Under the pieces are notes generated by a model. It was not told the origin of the DNA. It saw only the letters and a program-made list of their open reading frames with translations, and did no database searches. A stretch of 30,510 nt of DNA from CAZBLK01 sp964492715 (GTDB taxonomy: Bacteria > Bacillota > Clostridia > Lachnospirales > WRBF01), in the NCBI GenBank assembly GCA_964492715.1, contig CAZBLK010000030.1:1-30510 (forward strand), given 5' to 3'. Made by a program: the position numbers and the translations under genes. Shown in pieces: positions 23,140 to 30,510 of this stretch. Every line of letters begins with the position of its first letter. Positions within the stretch are counted from its first letter, which is position 1.

Positions 23140-24264
23140 ATGAAAATTTCAAAGTGTGATGCTTTGTTATGGTTTGACTTTTTTTCGCAATTAACAGAGG
23201 AAGATGAAATTAGTGTAAAACATGAAGAAATAATTTACGCTACATTTGCCCAAATTGAGGCAGCAATTAACCATAGAAATGAAACATTAATGTCGGAAAT
23301 TAGAAATTTAAAAACTTTGCAGAGTAGAACTAATTTTGTGGGAAACGAAAGCAAATTCCCAAAAGGATGTCGCTCTTGTCTTTTTGGCACTGGCTTGGGC
23401 CCAATTAGGAAAACTAACAAATGTAATTTAGTATGTAAATTCTGTTATAATTTTGGCGAACTGGAAGATATTAATCCAGTTGGAGAAGATATGTGGCAAA
23501 TTGGAGGCACAAAGTTTTACGAGAAAGATATTGATTTGCTTATTTCTATTCATCAGAAACCAACTGGAGTTTCCTACGTTTATTTAGAGCCATTTATGGA
23601 AATTGAAAAATACTATCCTGTTATAAAGAAATTTAGTGATGCAGGAATTCACCAACATTTATACACAAATGGAACACTTGCTACAGAAGAAACATTAAAA
23701 GCGCTGGGCGAAGCAGGTCTTAACGAGATACGTTTTAACCTTGGGGCTTCTAACTGTTCGGATAAAGTAATTAAAAATATTGGGTTAGCGAAAAAATATA
23801 TCGAAAAAGTAGGCATTGAAACTCCAATGACTCCAGAGTTTTTTGATATGTTTTTTAAGAAACAGCAAGCAATCTTTGAGACAAAGCTTGATTTTATCAA
23901 TTGTGCAGAATTACACTTAAATGAGAATAACATAGGCAATTATTATGGAGAAAATATGTACATTTCAAGGCATGGCTACATATCTCCAATTTGGAGCAGG
24001 GAATTAACTTTGAAATTCATGAAAATAGCTAGTGAAGAAAACTGGGATTTATTAATTCATGATTGCTCTAACGATACAAAGTTTGCAAGGGATTTAAATT
24101 TAAGCAGTAAAGAAGGTAAGTGGTTCGGAGCCAGCAATTATGCTTGTGAGTTTTCTAAAATTCCGTACGAAGTTTTTATACCAATACTGAATGATGAAAA
24201 TTTTAAATTTCTTTATGAAGAAGAACTGCCAGATAATTATAAGCCAGAAGTTATAGATTTTTAG
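23140..24264 (+). CDS. Radical SAM protein of unknown substrate
   Basis: A 374-residue protein with the [4Fe-4S]-binding CNLVCKFC motif (Cys95, 99, 102), which reductively cleaves SAM to start radical chemistry. Just before it lies GCRSCLFGTG (Cys77, Cys80), a CxxC also seen ahead of the cluster in some uncharacterised radical SAM proteins (COG2108-like, from memory). Barrel features include YLEPFMEIEKYYP and HLYTNGTLATEETLKALGEAG, then EIRFNLGAS. Further cysteines occur at the C-terminal half (INCAEL, HDCSND, YACEF), possibly for an extra cluster. Ribosome site TAGGTGG. It stands alone: no precursor peptide gene or partner is adjacent, so a maturase role is unsupported. Confidence 0.85.
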   Translation: MKISKCDALLWFDFFSQLTEEDEISVKHEEIIYATFAQIEAAINHRNETLMSEIRNLKTLQSRTNFVGNESKFPKGCRSCLFGTGLGPIRKTNKCNLVCKFCYNFGELEDINPVGEDMWQIGGTKFYEKDIDLLISIHQKPTGVSYVYLEPFMEIEKYYPVIKKFSDAGIHQHLYTNGTLATEETLKALGEAGLNEIRFNLGASNCSDKVIKNIGLAKKYIEKVGIETPMTPEFFDMFFKKQQAIFETKLDFINCAELHLNENNIGNYYGENMYISRHGYISPIWSRELTLKFMKIASEENWDLLIHDCSNDTKFARDLNLSSKEGKWFGASNYACEFSKIPYEVFIPILNDENFKFLYEEELPDNYKPEVIDF

Positions 24265-24297
24265 TTTTCAAAGTGTGGAATTGAGGCACTTAACTAA

Positions 24298-24340
24298 GAA
24301 CCTGTGTTCAATACGACGACTTCGTATTGAACACAGGTTC
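24298..24340. mobile_element. 43-bp miniature of family I
   Basis: A perfect 19-bp stem (GAACCTGTGTTCAATACGA and its complement) around a five-base loop CGACT, flanked by TAA at 24295-24297 and 24341-24343. It keeps the family I ends and target duplication but no interior. It lies 31 bp after the radical SAM stop and could also terminate that transcript. Confidence 0.8.
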
Positions 24341-24441
24341 TAATACTTGCTTCAGCCAGTAGGTTGGTTGCGGCAAAAGCCAGTTTAAATAATTTTCTGT
24401 AAAGCAAAGGCTCTCATGAAAATCATACAAAAAGTTCAACG

Positions 24442-24482
24442 TAACCCCAGAAACCTTAGAGTTATGAGGTTTTCTGGGGTTA
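24442..24482. terminator. Strong hairpin, possible terminator
   Basis: TAACCCCAGAAACCT pairs with AGGTTTTCTGGGGTTA, leaving one unpaired base and a 10-base loop. No clear T run follows, so termination is uncertain. It lies just outside the family II element and 180 bp after the radical SAM gene. Confidence 0.4.
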
Positions 24483-24486
24483 GTTA

Positions 24487-24813
24487 GGGAGTGTTTTGTA
24501 AATCCATTAGCACGTGTTTTCGGCAGACTTTTCTCTATACTTCATACAAAAAACCTTATTTACCTTTAAGAACCTGTGTTCAGTAAGCTGTTACTCATCA
24601 TTAAAGTGATTATTCCGCCATTCTTCGTTGTGGCGGCTTGACATAATTTTTCTATTACGCCTTCGCCACCACGCCTAGAATGGCGAAAATGGCTGTTTTA
24701 AATCTGGGCAATCCATTACTGAACACAGGTTCTAAGTAAATGCAGTTTTTCCTTCCTCGTATAACGAAAAGTCTGCTCGAAAACCCGAACCAAGCGATTT
24801 GTCAAACACGCCC
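24487..24813. mobile_element. Family II element, complete copy with nested insertion
   Basis: Ends are GGGAGTGTTTTGTAAATC (left) and, read inverted from 24813, GGGCGTGTTTGACAAATC. Both arms continue into GTTTTCG, GCAGACTTTTC and TATAC. It is flanked by TA on each side (24485-24486, 24814-24815). Without the family I copy C it is about 160 bp and non-coding, so it is non-autonomous. TA duplication would suit an IS630/Tc1-type transposase (inference). Confidence 0.7.
24570..24732. mobile_element. Family I miniature element, copy C, inside a family II element
   Basis: A 163-bp element with ends GAACCTGTGTTCAGTAA, flanked by TAA at 24567-24569 and 24733-24735, same orientation as copy A. It interrupts the middle of the family II element, so family I was active after that copy arrived. 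Confidence 0.85.
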
Positions 24814-24859
24814 TAGAATGCTTTGCAGCGATTTATATTATTAATAGGAGTTGATTTTA

Positions 24860-25528
24860 ATGGGAAGTTATTATTCAGAGTCCTTAAATGCAACAAAACT
24901 ATTTGAAGTATACCAAACTAAAATTGAAAGAGTAAAACAACACCTCGGCAAGGAAATAGAATTTGTACGTAATCATCTATCCTTAGACGATGTAATACTT
25001 GAAATGGGAGCTGGCTATGGGCGTATTATGAAGGAATTGGCTGCAAGTGTAAAGTTTGTATATGGAATAGATATTTCAGATAACACGGTAGCTTTTGGGC
25101 AAAAGTATTTAAAAGAATGCCCTAACTGCGAATTGAAAATGGAAGATGCCTATAAATTTACTTCTGACATTCAATACGACGCAGTGCTTTGTTTGCAAAA
25201 CGCACTTTCGGCTTTTAAAGGTAAAGATACTCATCTTGTAGACATAGCTTTGAAAGCACTTAAAAAGAACGGCAGGGCTTATTTTAGCAGCTACAGCTCA
25301 AAGTTTTGGGAAACAAGGCTGGCTTGGTTTCAGGAACAGGCAAGCAAAGGGTTGCTTGGAGAAATTGACTTAGAAAAAACAAAAGATGGTAATATAGTTT
25401 GCAAAGACGGTTTTATTTCAACTACATTTTCTGAAAATGACATGGAGCGATTAGGCAAGGCGAGTGAGTGTAATTTTGACATACAAGAATTAGATAACTC
25501 AGTTATATTTTTGATTATTCAAAAATAA
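24860..25528 (+). CDS. Class I SAM-dependent methyltransferase
   Basis: A 222-residue soluble methyltransferase. Motif I is VILEMGAGYGRIMKEL, followed by VYGIDISDNTVAFGQKYL (acidic end of strand 2) and YDAVLCLQNALSAF (motif IV region). The C-terminal part has no recognised substrate domain. The in-frame TTG at 24851 is rejected because AGGAG (24846-24850) directly abuts it; the ATG at 24860 lies nine bases after that site. The gene is 31 bp upstream of the histidine kinase and probably in the same transcript. It is unlike the TcmP-type methyltransferases elsewhere in the window. Confidence 0.85.
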   Translation: MGSYYSESLNATKLFEVYQTKIERVKQHLGKEIEFVRNHLSLDDVILEMGAGYGRIMKELAASVKFVYGIDISDNTVAFGQKYLKECPNCELKMEDAYKFTSDIQYDAVLCLQNALSAFKGKDTHLVDIALKALKKNGRAYFSSYSSKFWETRLAWFQEQASKGLLGEIDLEKTKDGNIVCKDGFISTTFSENDMERLGKASECNFDIQELDNSVIFLIIQK

Positions 25529-25542
25529 AGTAATAGCTTTTT

Positions 25543-25559
25543 GGAGGTTGTGCCAACCT
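25543..25559 (+). promoter_or_regulatory. Ribosome site folded into a hairpin before the kinase gene
   Basis: GGAGG is at 25543-25547. AGGTTG (25545-25550), loop TGC, CAACCT (25554-25559) form a six-pair stem that ends at the ATG and includes part of the SD. The SD-ATG distance is 12 bases, rather long. Confidence 0.45.
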
Positions 25560-27392
25560 ATGCTGCAAAGTAAAAAATATGCAATAATTTTTTTAGTGTC
25601 ATTAGCACTGGTTTTGTCGGTGCTTATTATTGTGCAATTAGTACCTTATAGAAATGAATACAAAACAGAGGTTAAGCCAATAAATTTTATTGGTACATAT
25701 CAAACTTTAACTGATGCCGCCCCAATCCCGCTAGACGAAAACTTAATTGATGCTTCTCTTGATAACCAAGTTGTTTTAAAAGGGCATTTCGACCGTCCTC
25801 TGCTTCAGGGGGAACAGATGCTTTTTCTAATGGAATATATGGAGGTGCAAATTTTTCTTAACAGTACCAAGCTTTATTCTTTTGGTACAAAGGATAGCCG
25901 TGCCTCAATTGTAAATTCTTCCGGAATGTCGTGGGGGCATTTTGTTGTGCCAAAAAACACTTCATTTGAAGATGAATGGACTATCGTGTTAAACAGCAAA
26001 TACAAAAACAATTACTACAGTGCTTACAGAGATTTTTTAAATAGCCTGCAAACAGGTGACAGTGGAGCTTTGGCACGGAATGTTTTAAATGAAAGCGGCT
26101 TTTACTTTCTCGGCAGCATTACGTTTATATTTTTAGGTCTGCTACTGCTAATATATGCTTTTGTGCTTTCGGCAAGGTGTATCAAGCTTCACCTTTCTGT
26201 ATATCTTTTTTCTTGCTTTACAATTACAACATGTATTTGGATTTTGTTTAACCCTTATTACAGCACACTTGTTTTAGACAACACAGCGCTGGTTATGCAG
26301 CTTGAAACTTTTTCAATGATGCTTTCAAGCCTTATTTGGCCGGTATACCTTGGAACATTTATGCGTGCAAAAACAAGGCAAATAAACAATAAAATATTAC
26401 TAGTTTGCGGTTCTTTATACGTATTGTTTCTTATACTACAAGTAATGAAGCTGGCAGATTCTTATGCTGTGAGGGATTATTTAGTGGTTTTAATGCTTTT
26501 GATTACAGCTATAAGCATTGGTGAAGTATTATACGAAGTTTGTACCTGCAAAAACCATGAGTTTCAATTTATGATGATTCCGTGCCTTGTTTTTCTTGGC
26601 TTTGCTTCTGTAGAGATAATAAATTATGAGCTAGAGTTTATTGCTTCGTCAAGAATCTTATTTATCGGTTTTTTTATCCTTATGACAGCACAGTTTATAC
26701 ACGCAATGAGGTATATCCACCTAGCAATTTTAACAGCCCAAAAAGCGGCAGAATTAGAGCTTGAGCTGGAACGCAGCCAAACGGAAATTATGGTTTCACA
26801 AATAAACCCTCACTTTTTATACAACACTCTTGGAACTATAGCATACCTTTGTGACCACGACAGCGACAAAGCAAAGAAGGCTACATTAGCTTTTTCGGAT
26901 TTTTTGCGAAACAATTTAGACACAATTGGCACTCATGAACTTATACCTTTTTATACAGAGCTTAACCACGTAAAAAACTATTTGTGGATAGAAAAGCTTC
27001 GCTTCGGTGACAACCTAAACATTGAATACGACATAAAAGCCGACAACTTTCTTGTACCTTCACTTACTTTGCAACCAATAGTTGAAAATGCAGTAAGATA
27101 TGGTGTTACAAAAAAACGAGAAGGTGGCACTGTTAAAATTTCCACAAAAGAAACTGAAACTGACTTTATAATTGCGGTGGAAGATGACGGCGTTGGCTTT
27201 AATACAGATGAGAAGAAAGATGACGGCGTTGGCTTTAATACAGATGAGAAGAAAGATGACGGCAGAACACACATAGGCATTTCAAATGTGCTAACCCGTG
27301 TTGCAATGCAAACAGGCGGAACTCTTGAGATTGAAAGCTATGAGAATGTAGGAACAACTGTAACTATAAAAGTTCCAAAAAGGGGTGAATAA
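25560..27392 (+). CDS. Sensor histidine kinase, LytS/YpdA-like (7TM type)
   Basis: A 610-residue membrane kinase. From the ATG at 25560: membrane helix at about 8-28, an outside beta-rich domain to about 180 (7TMR-DISM extracellular-like), about seven membrane helices to about 385, then the His_kinase domain with the phospho-acceptor in SQINPHFLYNTLGTI, an N-box QPIVENAVRYG and a G box DDGVGF. The frame also contains a TTG at 25548, but that lies one base after the SD. The G box plus the following residues (DDGVGFNTDEKK) is perfectly duplicated in tandem, adding 12 residues to the ATP lid. The stop abuts the regulator's ATG. It should phosphorylate the next gene's product. Confidence 0.88.
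   Translation: MLQSKKYAIIFLVSLALVLSVLIIVQLVPYRNEYKTEVKPINFIGTYQTLTDAAPIPLDENLIDASLDNQVVLKGHFDRPLLQGEQMLFLMEYMEVQIFLNSTKLYSFGTKDSRASIVNSSGMSWGHFVVPKNTSFEDEWTIVLNSKYKNNYYSAYRDFLNSLQTGDSGALARNVLNESGFYFLGSITFIFLGLLLLIYAFVLSARCIKLHLSVYLFSCFTITTCIWILFNPYYSTLVLDNTALVMQLETFSMMLSSLIWPVYLGTFMRAKTRQINNKILLVCGSLYVLFLILQVMKLADSYAVRDYLVVLMLLITAISIGEVLYEVCTCKNHEFQFMMIPCLVFLGFASVEIINYELEFIASSRILFIGFFILMTAQFIHAMRYIHLAILTAQKAAELELELERSQTEIMVSQINPHFLYNTLGTIAYLCDHDSDKAKKATLAFSDFLRNNLDTIGTHELIPFYTELNHVKNYLWIEKLRFGDNLNIEYDIKADNFLVPSLTLQPIVENAVRYGVTKKREGGTVKISTKETETDFIIAVEDDGVGFNTDEKKDDGVGFNTDEKKDDGRTHIGISNVLTRVAMQTGGTLEIESYENVGTTVTIKVPKRGE
27183..27254 (+). repeat. Perfect 36-bp tandem duplication in the kinase gene
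   Basis: Two identical 36-bp units (27183-27218, 27219-27254), each encoding DDGVGFNTDEKK, followed by GATGACGGC of a third. The units have no base difference, so the event is recent or maintained, and the reading frame is kept. Confidence 0.95.
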
Positions 27393-28196
27393 ATGAAAAT
27401 TCTTGTATTGGACGATGAAACTATAATTCTAAAAGGGCATGCGGAAATGCTTACTAAACTTTACCCCGACAGCGAAGTTTACATGTTTATCGACCCAGCA
27501 GACGCCTTAAATGATATAAAAGAAAAGTTCATAAGGCCAGACATTGCACTTCTTGACATAGAAATGCCAGGTATGAACGGACTTGAGCTTGCAAAAGCAT
27601 TAAAGGACGTTTTGCCGCAAACTAAGATTATATTCGTCACAGGGCATTCAAAATATGCCGTAAATGCTTTTAAGGTGCGAGCAAGCGGATACTTGTTAAA
27701 GCCTATTAAAGAAGATGAGATGAAAGAAGAAATCGACAACGCTCTGTCAGCATTATTAAGAACACCTAAAAGCAAAGTGCAAGTACAAACTTTTGGGAAT
27801 TTTGATGTGTTTGCAGACGGAAAGCCTGTTGTTTTTGGCAGAGCAAAGGCAAAGGAGACTTTTGCATACCTTGTTGACAGAAAAGGCGCAAGCGTGAAGG
27901 CGGCAGAAATTGCGGCTGTTCTTTGGGAAGATAAGCCGTATGACCGTTCTATGCAAAAGCAGGTGCAGAGCATTATTTGGCATATGATGAAAAGCCTAAA
28001 GGCAGTGGGGATTGACCACATAGTAAAAAAGCAATGGAACAGCATTTCCTTAAATGTAAATGAGATTGAGTGCGATTACTACGAGTTGCTGAAAATGGAT
28101 GTCGAAGCATTAAATAGATATATGGGTGAATACATGTGCCAATACAGTTGGGCCGAAATGACAGTAGCAACGCTTTGGCATAAGCTGTTTAAATAA
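27393..28196 (+). CDS. Response regulator with SARP/OmpR-like winged-helix output
   Basis: A 267-residue regulator. The receiver domain (1-120) has acidic LDDE at its start, the phosphorylation Asp in IALLDIEMPG, Thr in FVTGHS and Lys in LLKPI. The C-terminal part begins VQVQTFGNFDVFADGKPVVF and continues EIAAVLWEDKPYDRSMQKQVQSIIWHMMKSLKAVG, which resembles the DNA-binding domain of SARP-type regulators (COG3947-like) rather than the LytTR domain usual for LytS-type kinases. It is translated directly after the kinase (GGGGTGAATAAATG). A nearby target could be the secreted protein at 28493, but no binding site is shown. Confidence 0.88.
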   Translation: MKILVLDDETIILKGHAEMLTKLYPDSEVYMFIDPADALNDIKEKFIRPDIALLDIEMPGMNGLELAKALKDVLPQTKIIFVTGHSKYAVNAFKVRASGYLLKPIKEDEMKEEIDNALSALLRTPKSKVQVQTFGNFDVFADGKPVVFGRAKAKETFAYLVDRKGASVKAAEIAAVLWEDKPYDRSMQKQVQSIIWHMMKSLKAVGIDHIVKKQWNSISLNVNEIECDYYELLKMDVEALNRYMGEYMCQYSWAEMTVATLWHKLFK

Positions 28197-28492
28197 TTTA
28201 AAGTGAGTTCGGCAAAGTAGAACGGGCTGCGAAGCAGCTTAAATTGTTATATCTTTAAAAATGATTCAATAATTTGTTTATTCTGTTAGTCATTTGTAAT
28301 TCATTTGCTTTTATAATTTAATTTCACAGAGAATACTGACATTAAATTTTAACATTAACATTAAAAAAGTAGTGAGGTGATTTTGCTCTATCATATATTG
28401 TTAATGTAACCACTGTAGTTACATAAGTATTATAAAAAACATTTGTGTTAACTCTGAAAATTGATGTTAAAAAATAAAAAGGAGTGTAAAAA
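28197..28492. other. Intergenic region before the secreted protein
   Basis: Two short stem-loops are visible: GCTGC-GAA-GCAGC at 28226-28238, possibly ending the regulator operon, and ATGTAAC-CACTGTA-GTTACAT at 28404-28424, a perfect 7-bp inverted repeat 69 bp before the secreted protein's ATG that could be an operator. No convincing sigma-A promoter or small gene is seen. Confidence 0.4.
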
Positions 28493-30510
28493 ATGAAACA
28501 ATTCAAAAGAACTTTAAGCTTAATTACCGCACTTGCCTTGGCGTTTGCTATGCTTACAATAACAACATTTGCGGAAGAACAGCAAGAAGTTCAAGAGCCA
28601 CAGCAAGAAATTCAACAACCGCAAGAGGAAGTTCAAGAGCCACAAGAGGAAGCTCAAGAGCCGCAAGAAGAAGTTCAAGAGCCACAAGAGGAAGCTCAAG
28701 AGCCGCAAGAAGAAGTTCAAGAGCCACAAGAGGAAGTTCAAGAGCCACAAGAGGAAACTCAAGAACCACAAGAGGAAGTTCAAGAACCACAAGAGGAAGC
28801 TCAAGAATCTCTAGCGTCAGCGTCGGAAAGCGTAGAAGCATTTGGCATACAGCCATTTGCAGTTAGTCTACTTACCTCACAGTTGGACTTAACAACGAAT
28901 ACAAATATCTCGGAGGATAAACTTGACACTGAGGGGTGGAAATGGGAGTATAGCGCAGATGGCAGTACACTCACCTTAAACGGCTTGAACATGCAAGTAT
29001 CTCGTGCAGTGCCTCTTAAACTTCCTGGAAACACAACAATTGTGTTGGATGGCGATGCTACAATTCAAAATGAGGCAGAAAATACTTCAAGATTTCTAAT
29101 AGATGTTACGTCTTCTGGTTATTTAAACATTACTGGTAACGGAACACTTGAATTGGTTTGTAATACTCCTGGTGGCGGTATTCAAACTAACCAAGGTGAC
29201 ATTACAATAAGCGGCAGCGATTGCGAAGTGTCTGTTGTCCAAAATTATTCTAGCGATTTTTCTGCAAGTGGTATAAAAGCGAATTGGGGAAATTTAACAA
29301 TTGAAGAGGCTACTGTTACTGTAGATATGAGAAGTGGTAGTGGGTTACAGGCTGTAAAAAGTAGCGCTACTACTGATGGTAAACTGATTATCGAAAGCGG
29401 AGAGGTTCAGGTTACTACAGCTGGAATTCACCCCATTAATGCGTCAAATGACATTGAAATAAAAGGCGGAAATGTAACTGCAACTTCAACAAATAGTTCT
29501 ACTGGAGGATATGGTATTTATAGCAATTCTAATGTGACTATTTCCGGGGGTACCGTTACTGCTACATCTGCCCGTACAGGAACAGTCAGCAAAGGTATTA
29601 ATGCAAATAATGGTACAATTACATTTAGTGGAGAGTCTACCGAAATCAATGCTAATGGTTTTGGAGGTGCGCTTAATAAAGAACCTGTACTGAATGATGG
29701 CATTTTACCTTATGGTAACACTGGTGTGCTGCTTGATAAAGCTACAGCATGGAGTACAACAAGTAGCACAGTAACATATAAAGCTGTTGCACAGCCATCA
29801 TCATTTACAGTAAGTTTCGATGCAAACGGCGGTAGCGTAACACCAGCGTCAACAACCACCGACGCAAATGGCAAGCTTGCTAACCTGCCTACACCTACTC
29901 GTGGCGGCTACAGTTTTAACGGCTGGTTTACAGAAAGTAGCGGTGGAACACGTGTAACAACCAATACAGTGTTTGAAGAAGATACTACAATTTACGCACA
30001 ATGGTCTCAAACAACTACACCAACAAGCACTTCAACACCAAGACCTTCATATACATCTAAGCCAACACCAACACCTGCTCCTACGTCCACGCCTACACCA
30101 AAGCCTGACTTCATAAAGGACGTTACAGACTCTAAGCAGGAAGTAAAGCAAGACGTTAAAATTAACGTAGTTGTATCAAGCAAAGACGACAGCAAAACAG
30201 ACGACCCTGTTGTTTCTGTAACTGTAAAAGACTCTGTATTAAGCGTAGGCATACCTAAGTCTGTAGTAACCAACGCAATAAAAGCAGCAGATGAAGTGTC
30301 AAAAAATAACGGTGACAAAACTATGGCTATGTTTGACTTAACAACTTCCAACAGTTTCAAGTCAATTGAAGCAGTGTTGCCAAAAACATCAGTTTCCGAG
30401 CTTGCAAATAAAGTTGATAACCTTGCTATACAAACAAAGTTTGCAGTGTTAAACCTTGCTACGAAAATAGAAGTCGTAGCCCCGAACCTTGAAAACAGAA
30501 AATTGTTAAC
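28493..30510 (+). CDS. Secreted/surface protein with heptad repeats, beta-helix-like region and InlB-type repeat (partial)
   Basis: Open from the ATG at 28493 (AAAAAGGAGTG upstream) to the window end, 672 codons without a stop, so the C-terminus is missing. Residues 1-27 are a Sec signal (KQFKR, hydrophobic core, cleavage after TFA). Residues 34-103 are ten heptads of QEPQEEV type, a highly acidic Gln/Glu/Pro linker. About 135-430 is repetitive beta-rich sequence with GG(T/N)V turns (EIKGGNVTATS, TISGGTVTATS) like a parallel beta-helix. About 438-505 is a Listeria-Bacteroides (InlB B) repeat (VSFDANGGSVTP through YAQWS). A Thr/Pro-rich linker follows (about 507-537), then a further domain. 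The likely role is cell-surface display or adhesion; an anchor may lie beyond the window. Confidence 0.88.
   Translation, partial: MKQFKRTLSLITALALAFAMLTITTFAEEQQEVQEPQQEIQQPQEEVQEPQEEAQEPQEEVQEPQEEAQEPQEEVQEPQEEVQEPQEETQEPQEEVQEPQEEAQESLASASESVEAFGIQPFAVSLLTSQLDLTTNTNISEDKLDTEGWKWEYSADGSTLTLNGLNMQVSRAVPLKLPGNTTIVLDGDATIQNEAENTSRFLIDVTSSGYLNITGNGTLELVCNTPGGGIQTNQGDITISGSDCEVSVVQNYSSDFSASGIKANWGNLTIEEATVTVDMRSGSGLQAVKSSATTDGKLIIESGEVQVTTAGIHPINASNDIEIKGGNVTATSTNSSTGGYGIYSNSNVTISGGTVTATSARTGTVSKGINANNGTITFSGESTEINANGFGGALNKEPVLNDGILPYGNTGVLLDKATAWSTTSSTVTYKAVAQPSSFTVSFDANGGSVTPASTTTDANGKLANLPTPTRGGYSFNGWFTESSGGTRVTTNTVFEEDTTIYAQWSQTTTPTSTSTPRPSYTSKPTPTPAPTSTPTPKPDFIKDVTDSKQEVKQDVKINVVVSSKDDSKTDDPVVSVTVKDSVLSVGIPKSVVTNAIKAADEVSKNNGDKTMAMFDLTTSNSFKSIEAVLPKTSVSELANKVDNLAIQTKFAVLNLATKIEVVAPNLENRKLL
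28592..28801 (+). repeat. Ten 21-bp repeats encoding QEPQEE(V/A/T/I)
   Basis: Unit CAAGAGCCACAAGAGGAAGT with third-base variants. A 42-bp double unit is perfectly duplicated (28634-28675 and 28676-28717). The length is a multiple of three, so copy-number change keeps the frame; the repeats also leave other frames open on both strands, creating false ORFs. Confidence 0.95.

Noticed and set aside
28371..28409. Eight-codon leader peptide (TTG at 28383) ahead of a hairpin
   Set aside because: The SD-like AGGTGA is only two bases from the TTG, and no attenuator pair of hairpins is visible.
28592..28801. Regular short repeats that could suggest a CRISPR array
   Set aside because: The 21-bp units are contiguous, in frame and without spacers; they are protein repeats.
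28520..28856. Several long ORFs on both strands over the heptad repeat (leucine-rich or lysine-rich)
   Set aside because: They arise because a 21-bp repeat without stops leaves other frames open; the real gene is the plus-strand secreted protein from 28493.

Overview
The window looks like a chromosomal stretch from a motile, spore-forming low-GC Firmicute, most likely a Clostridia member (Oscillospiraceae/Ruminococcaceae-like). The evidence is AGGAGG-type ribosome sites with frequent TTG starts, a SigK-like sporulation sigma factor, two chemotaxis receptors, duplicated ABC-2 exporters and a Clostridia-style secreted protein. No rRNA, tRNA or CRISPR array was seen. By eye, the genes at about 1.4-8.5 kb are richer in G+C than those from 13 kb on, which would fit separate origins for the two blocks.

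Layout. 1-611: remnant of an IS982-type transposase cut by another element, then hairpin-rich DNA. 612-5313 (minus): a tight five-gene operon of ABC ATPase, two ABC-2 permeases, an alpha/beta-hydrolase lipoprotein and a TcmP/PPM-type methyltransferase. 5570-9455 (minus): TetR regulator, MacB-like ATPase and FtsX-like permease, with a readable promoter covered by two matching palindromes. 10062-11627 (minus): a second TetR regulator with a second TcmP/PPM-type methyltransferase. 11935-13123 (plus): PadR regulator, two DUF1048 paralogues and what looks like the stump of an ABC ATPase gene ending in a terminator. 13.2-15.0 kb: a decayed zone with a SigK-like gene lacking its last DNA-binding helix, a ParA pseudogene and a 55-codon ORF. 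15013-19946 (minus): two paralogous methyl-accepting chemotaxis proteins. 20079-22794 (minus): a second ABC-2 cassette paralogous to the first, with a small element inserted between its permease genes. 23140-24264 (plus): a lone radical SAM protein. 24860-28196 (plus): methyltransferase, LytS-type histidine kinase, response regulator. 28493 to the end (plus): a large secreted or surface protein that runs off the window.

The window is seeded with three families of short non-coding inverted-repeat elements. Family I (about 160 bp; ends GAACCTGTGTTCA or GAGCCTGTTCA; TNA target duplication) has four full-size members and one 43-bp miniature. Family II (ends GGGMGTGTTTTGTAAAT; flanking TA) has one whole copy, itself interrupted by a family I copy, plus several single ends. 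Family III (about 105 bp; ends near CTATAGCAATTCC) has three copies and two halves. Insertions sit at or beside stop codons three times.

The observations I rate highest: both chemotaxis-receptor genes have a strong Shine-Dalgarno (SD) sequence too far from the start codon, with an RNA hairpin in between that would restore normal spacing; the SigK-like gene has its SD buried in a near-perfect hairpin and has lost its recognition helix; the histidine kinase carries a perfect 36-bp tandem duplication of its ATP-binding DDGVGF box; and the miniature elements are nested. I did not find a convincing new multi-gene defence or biosynthetic system here; the novelty is mainly in RNA-level control and small mobile elements.
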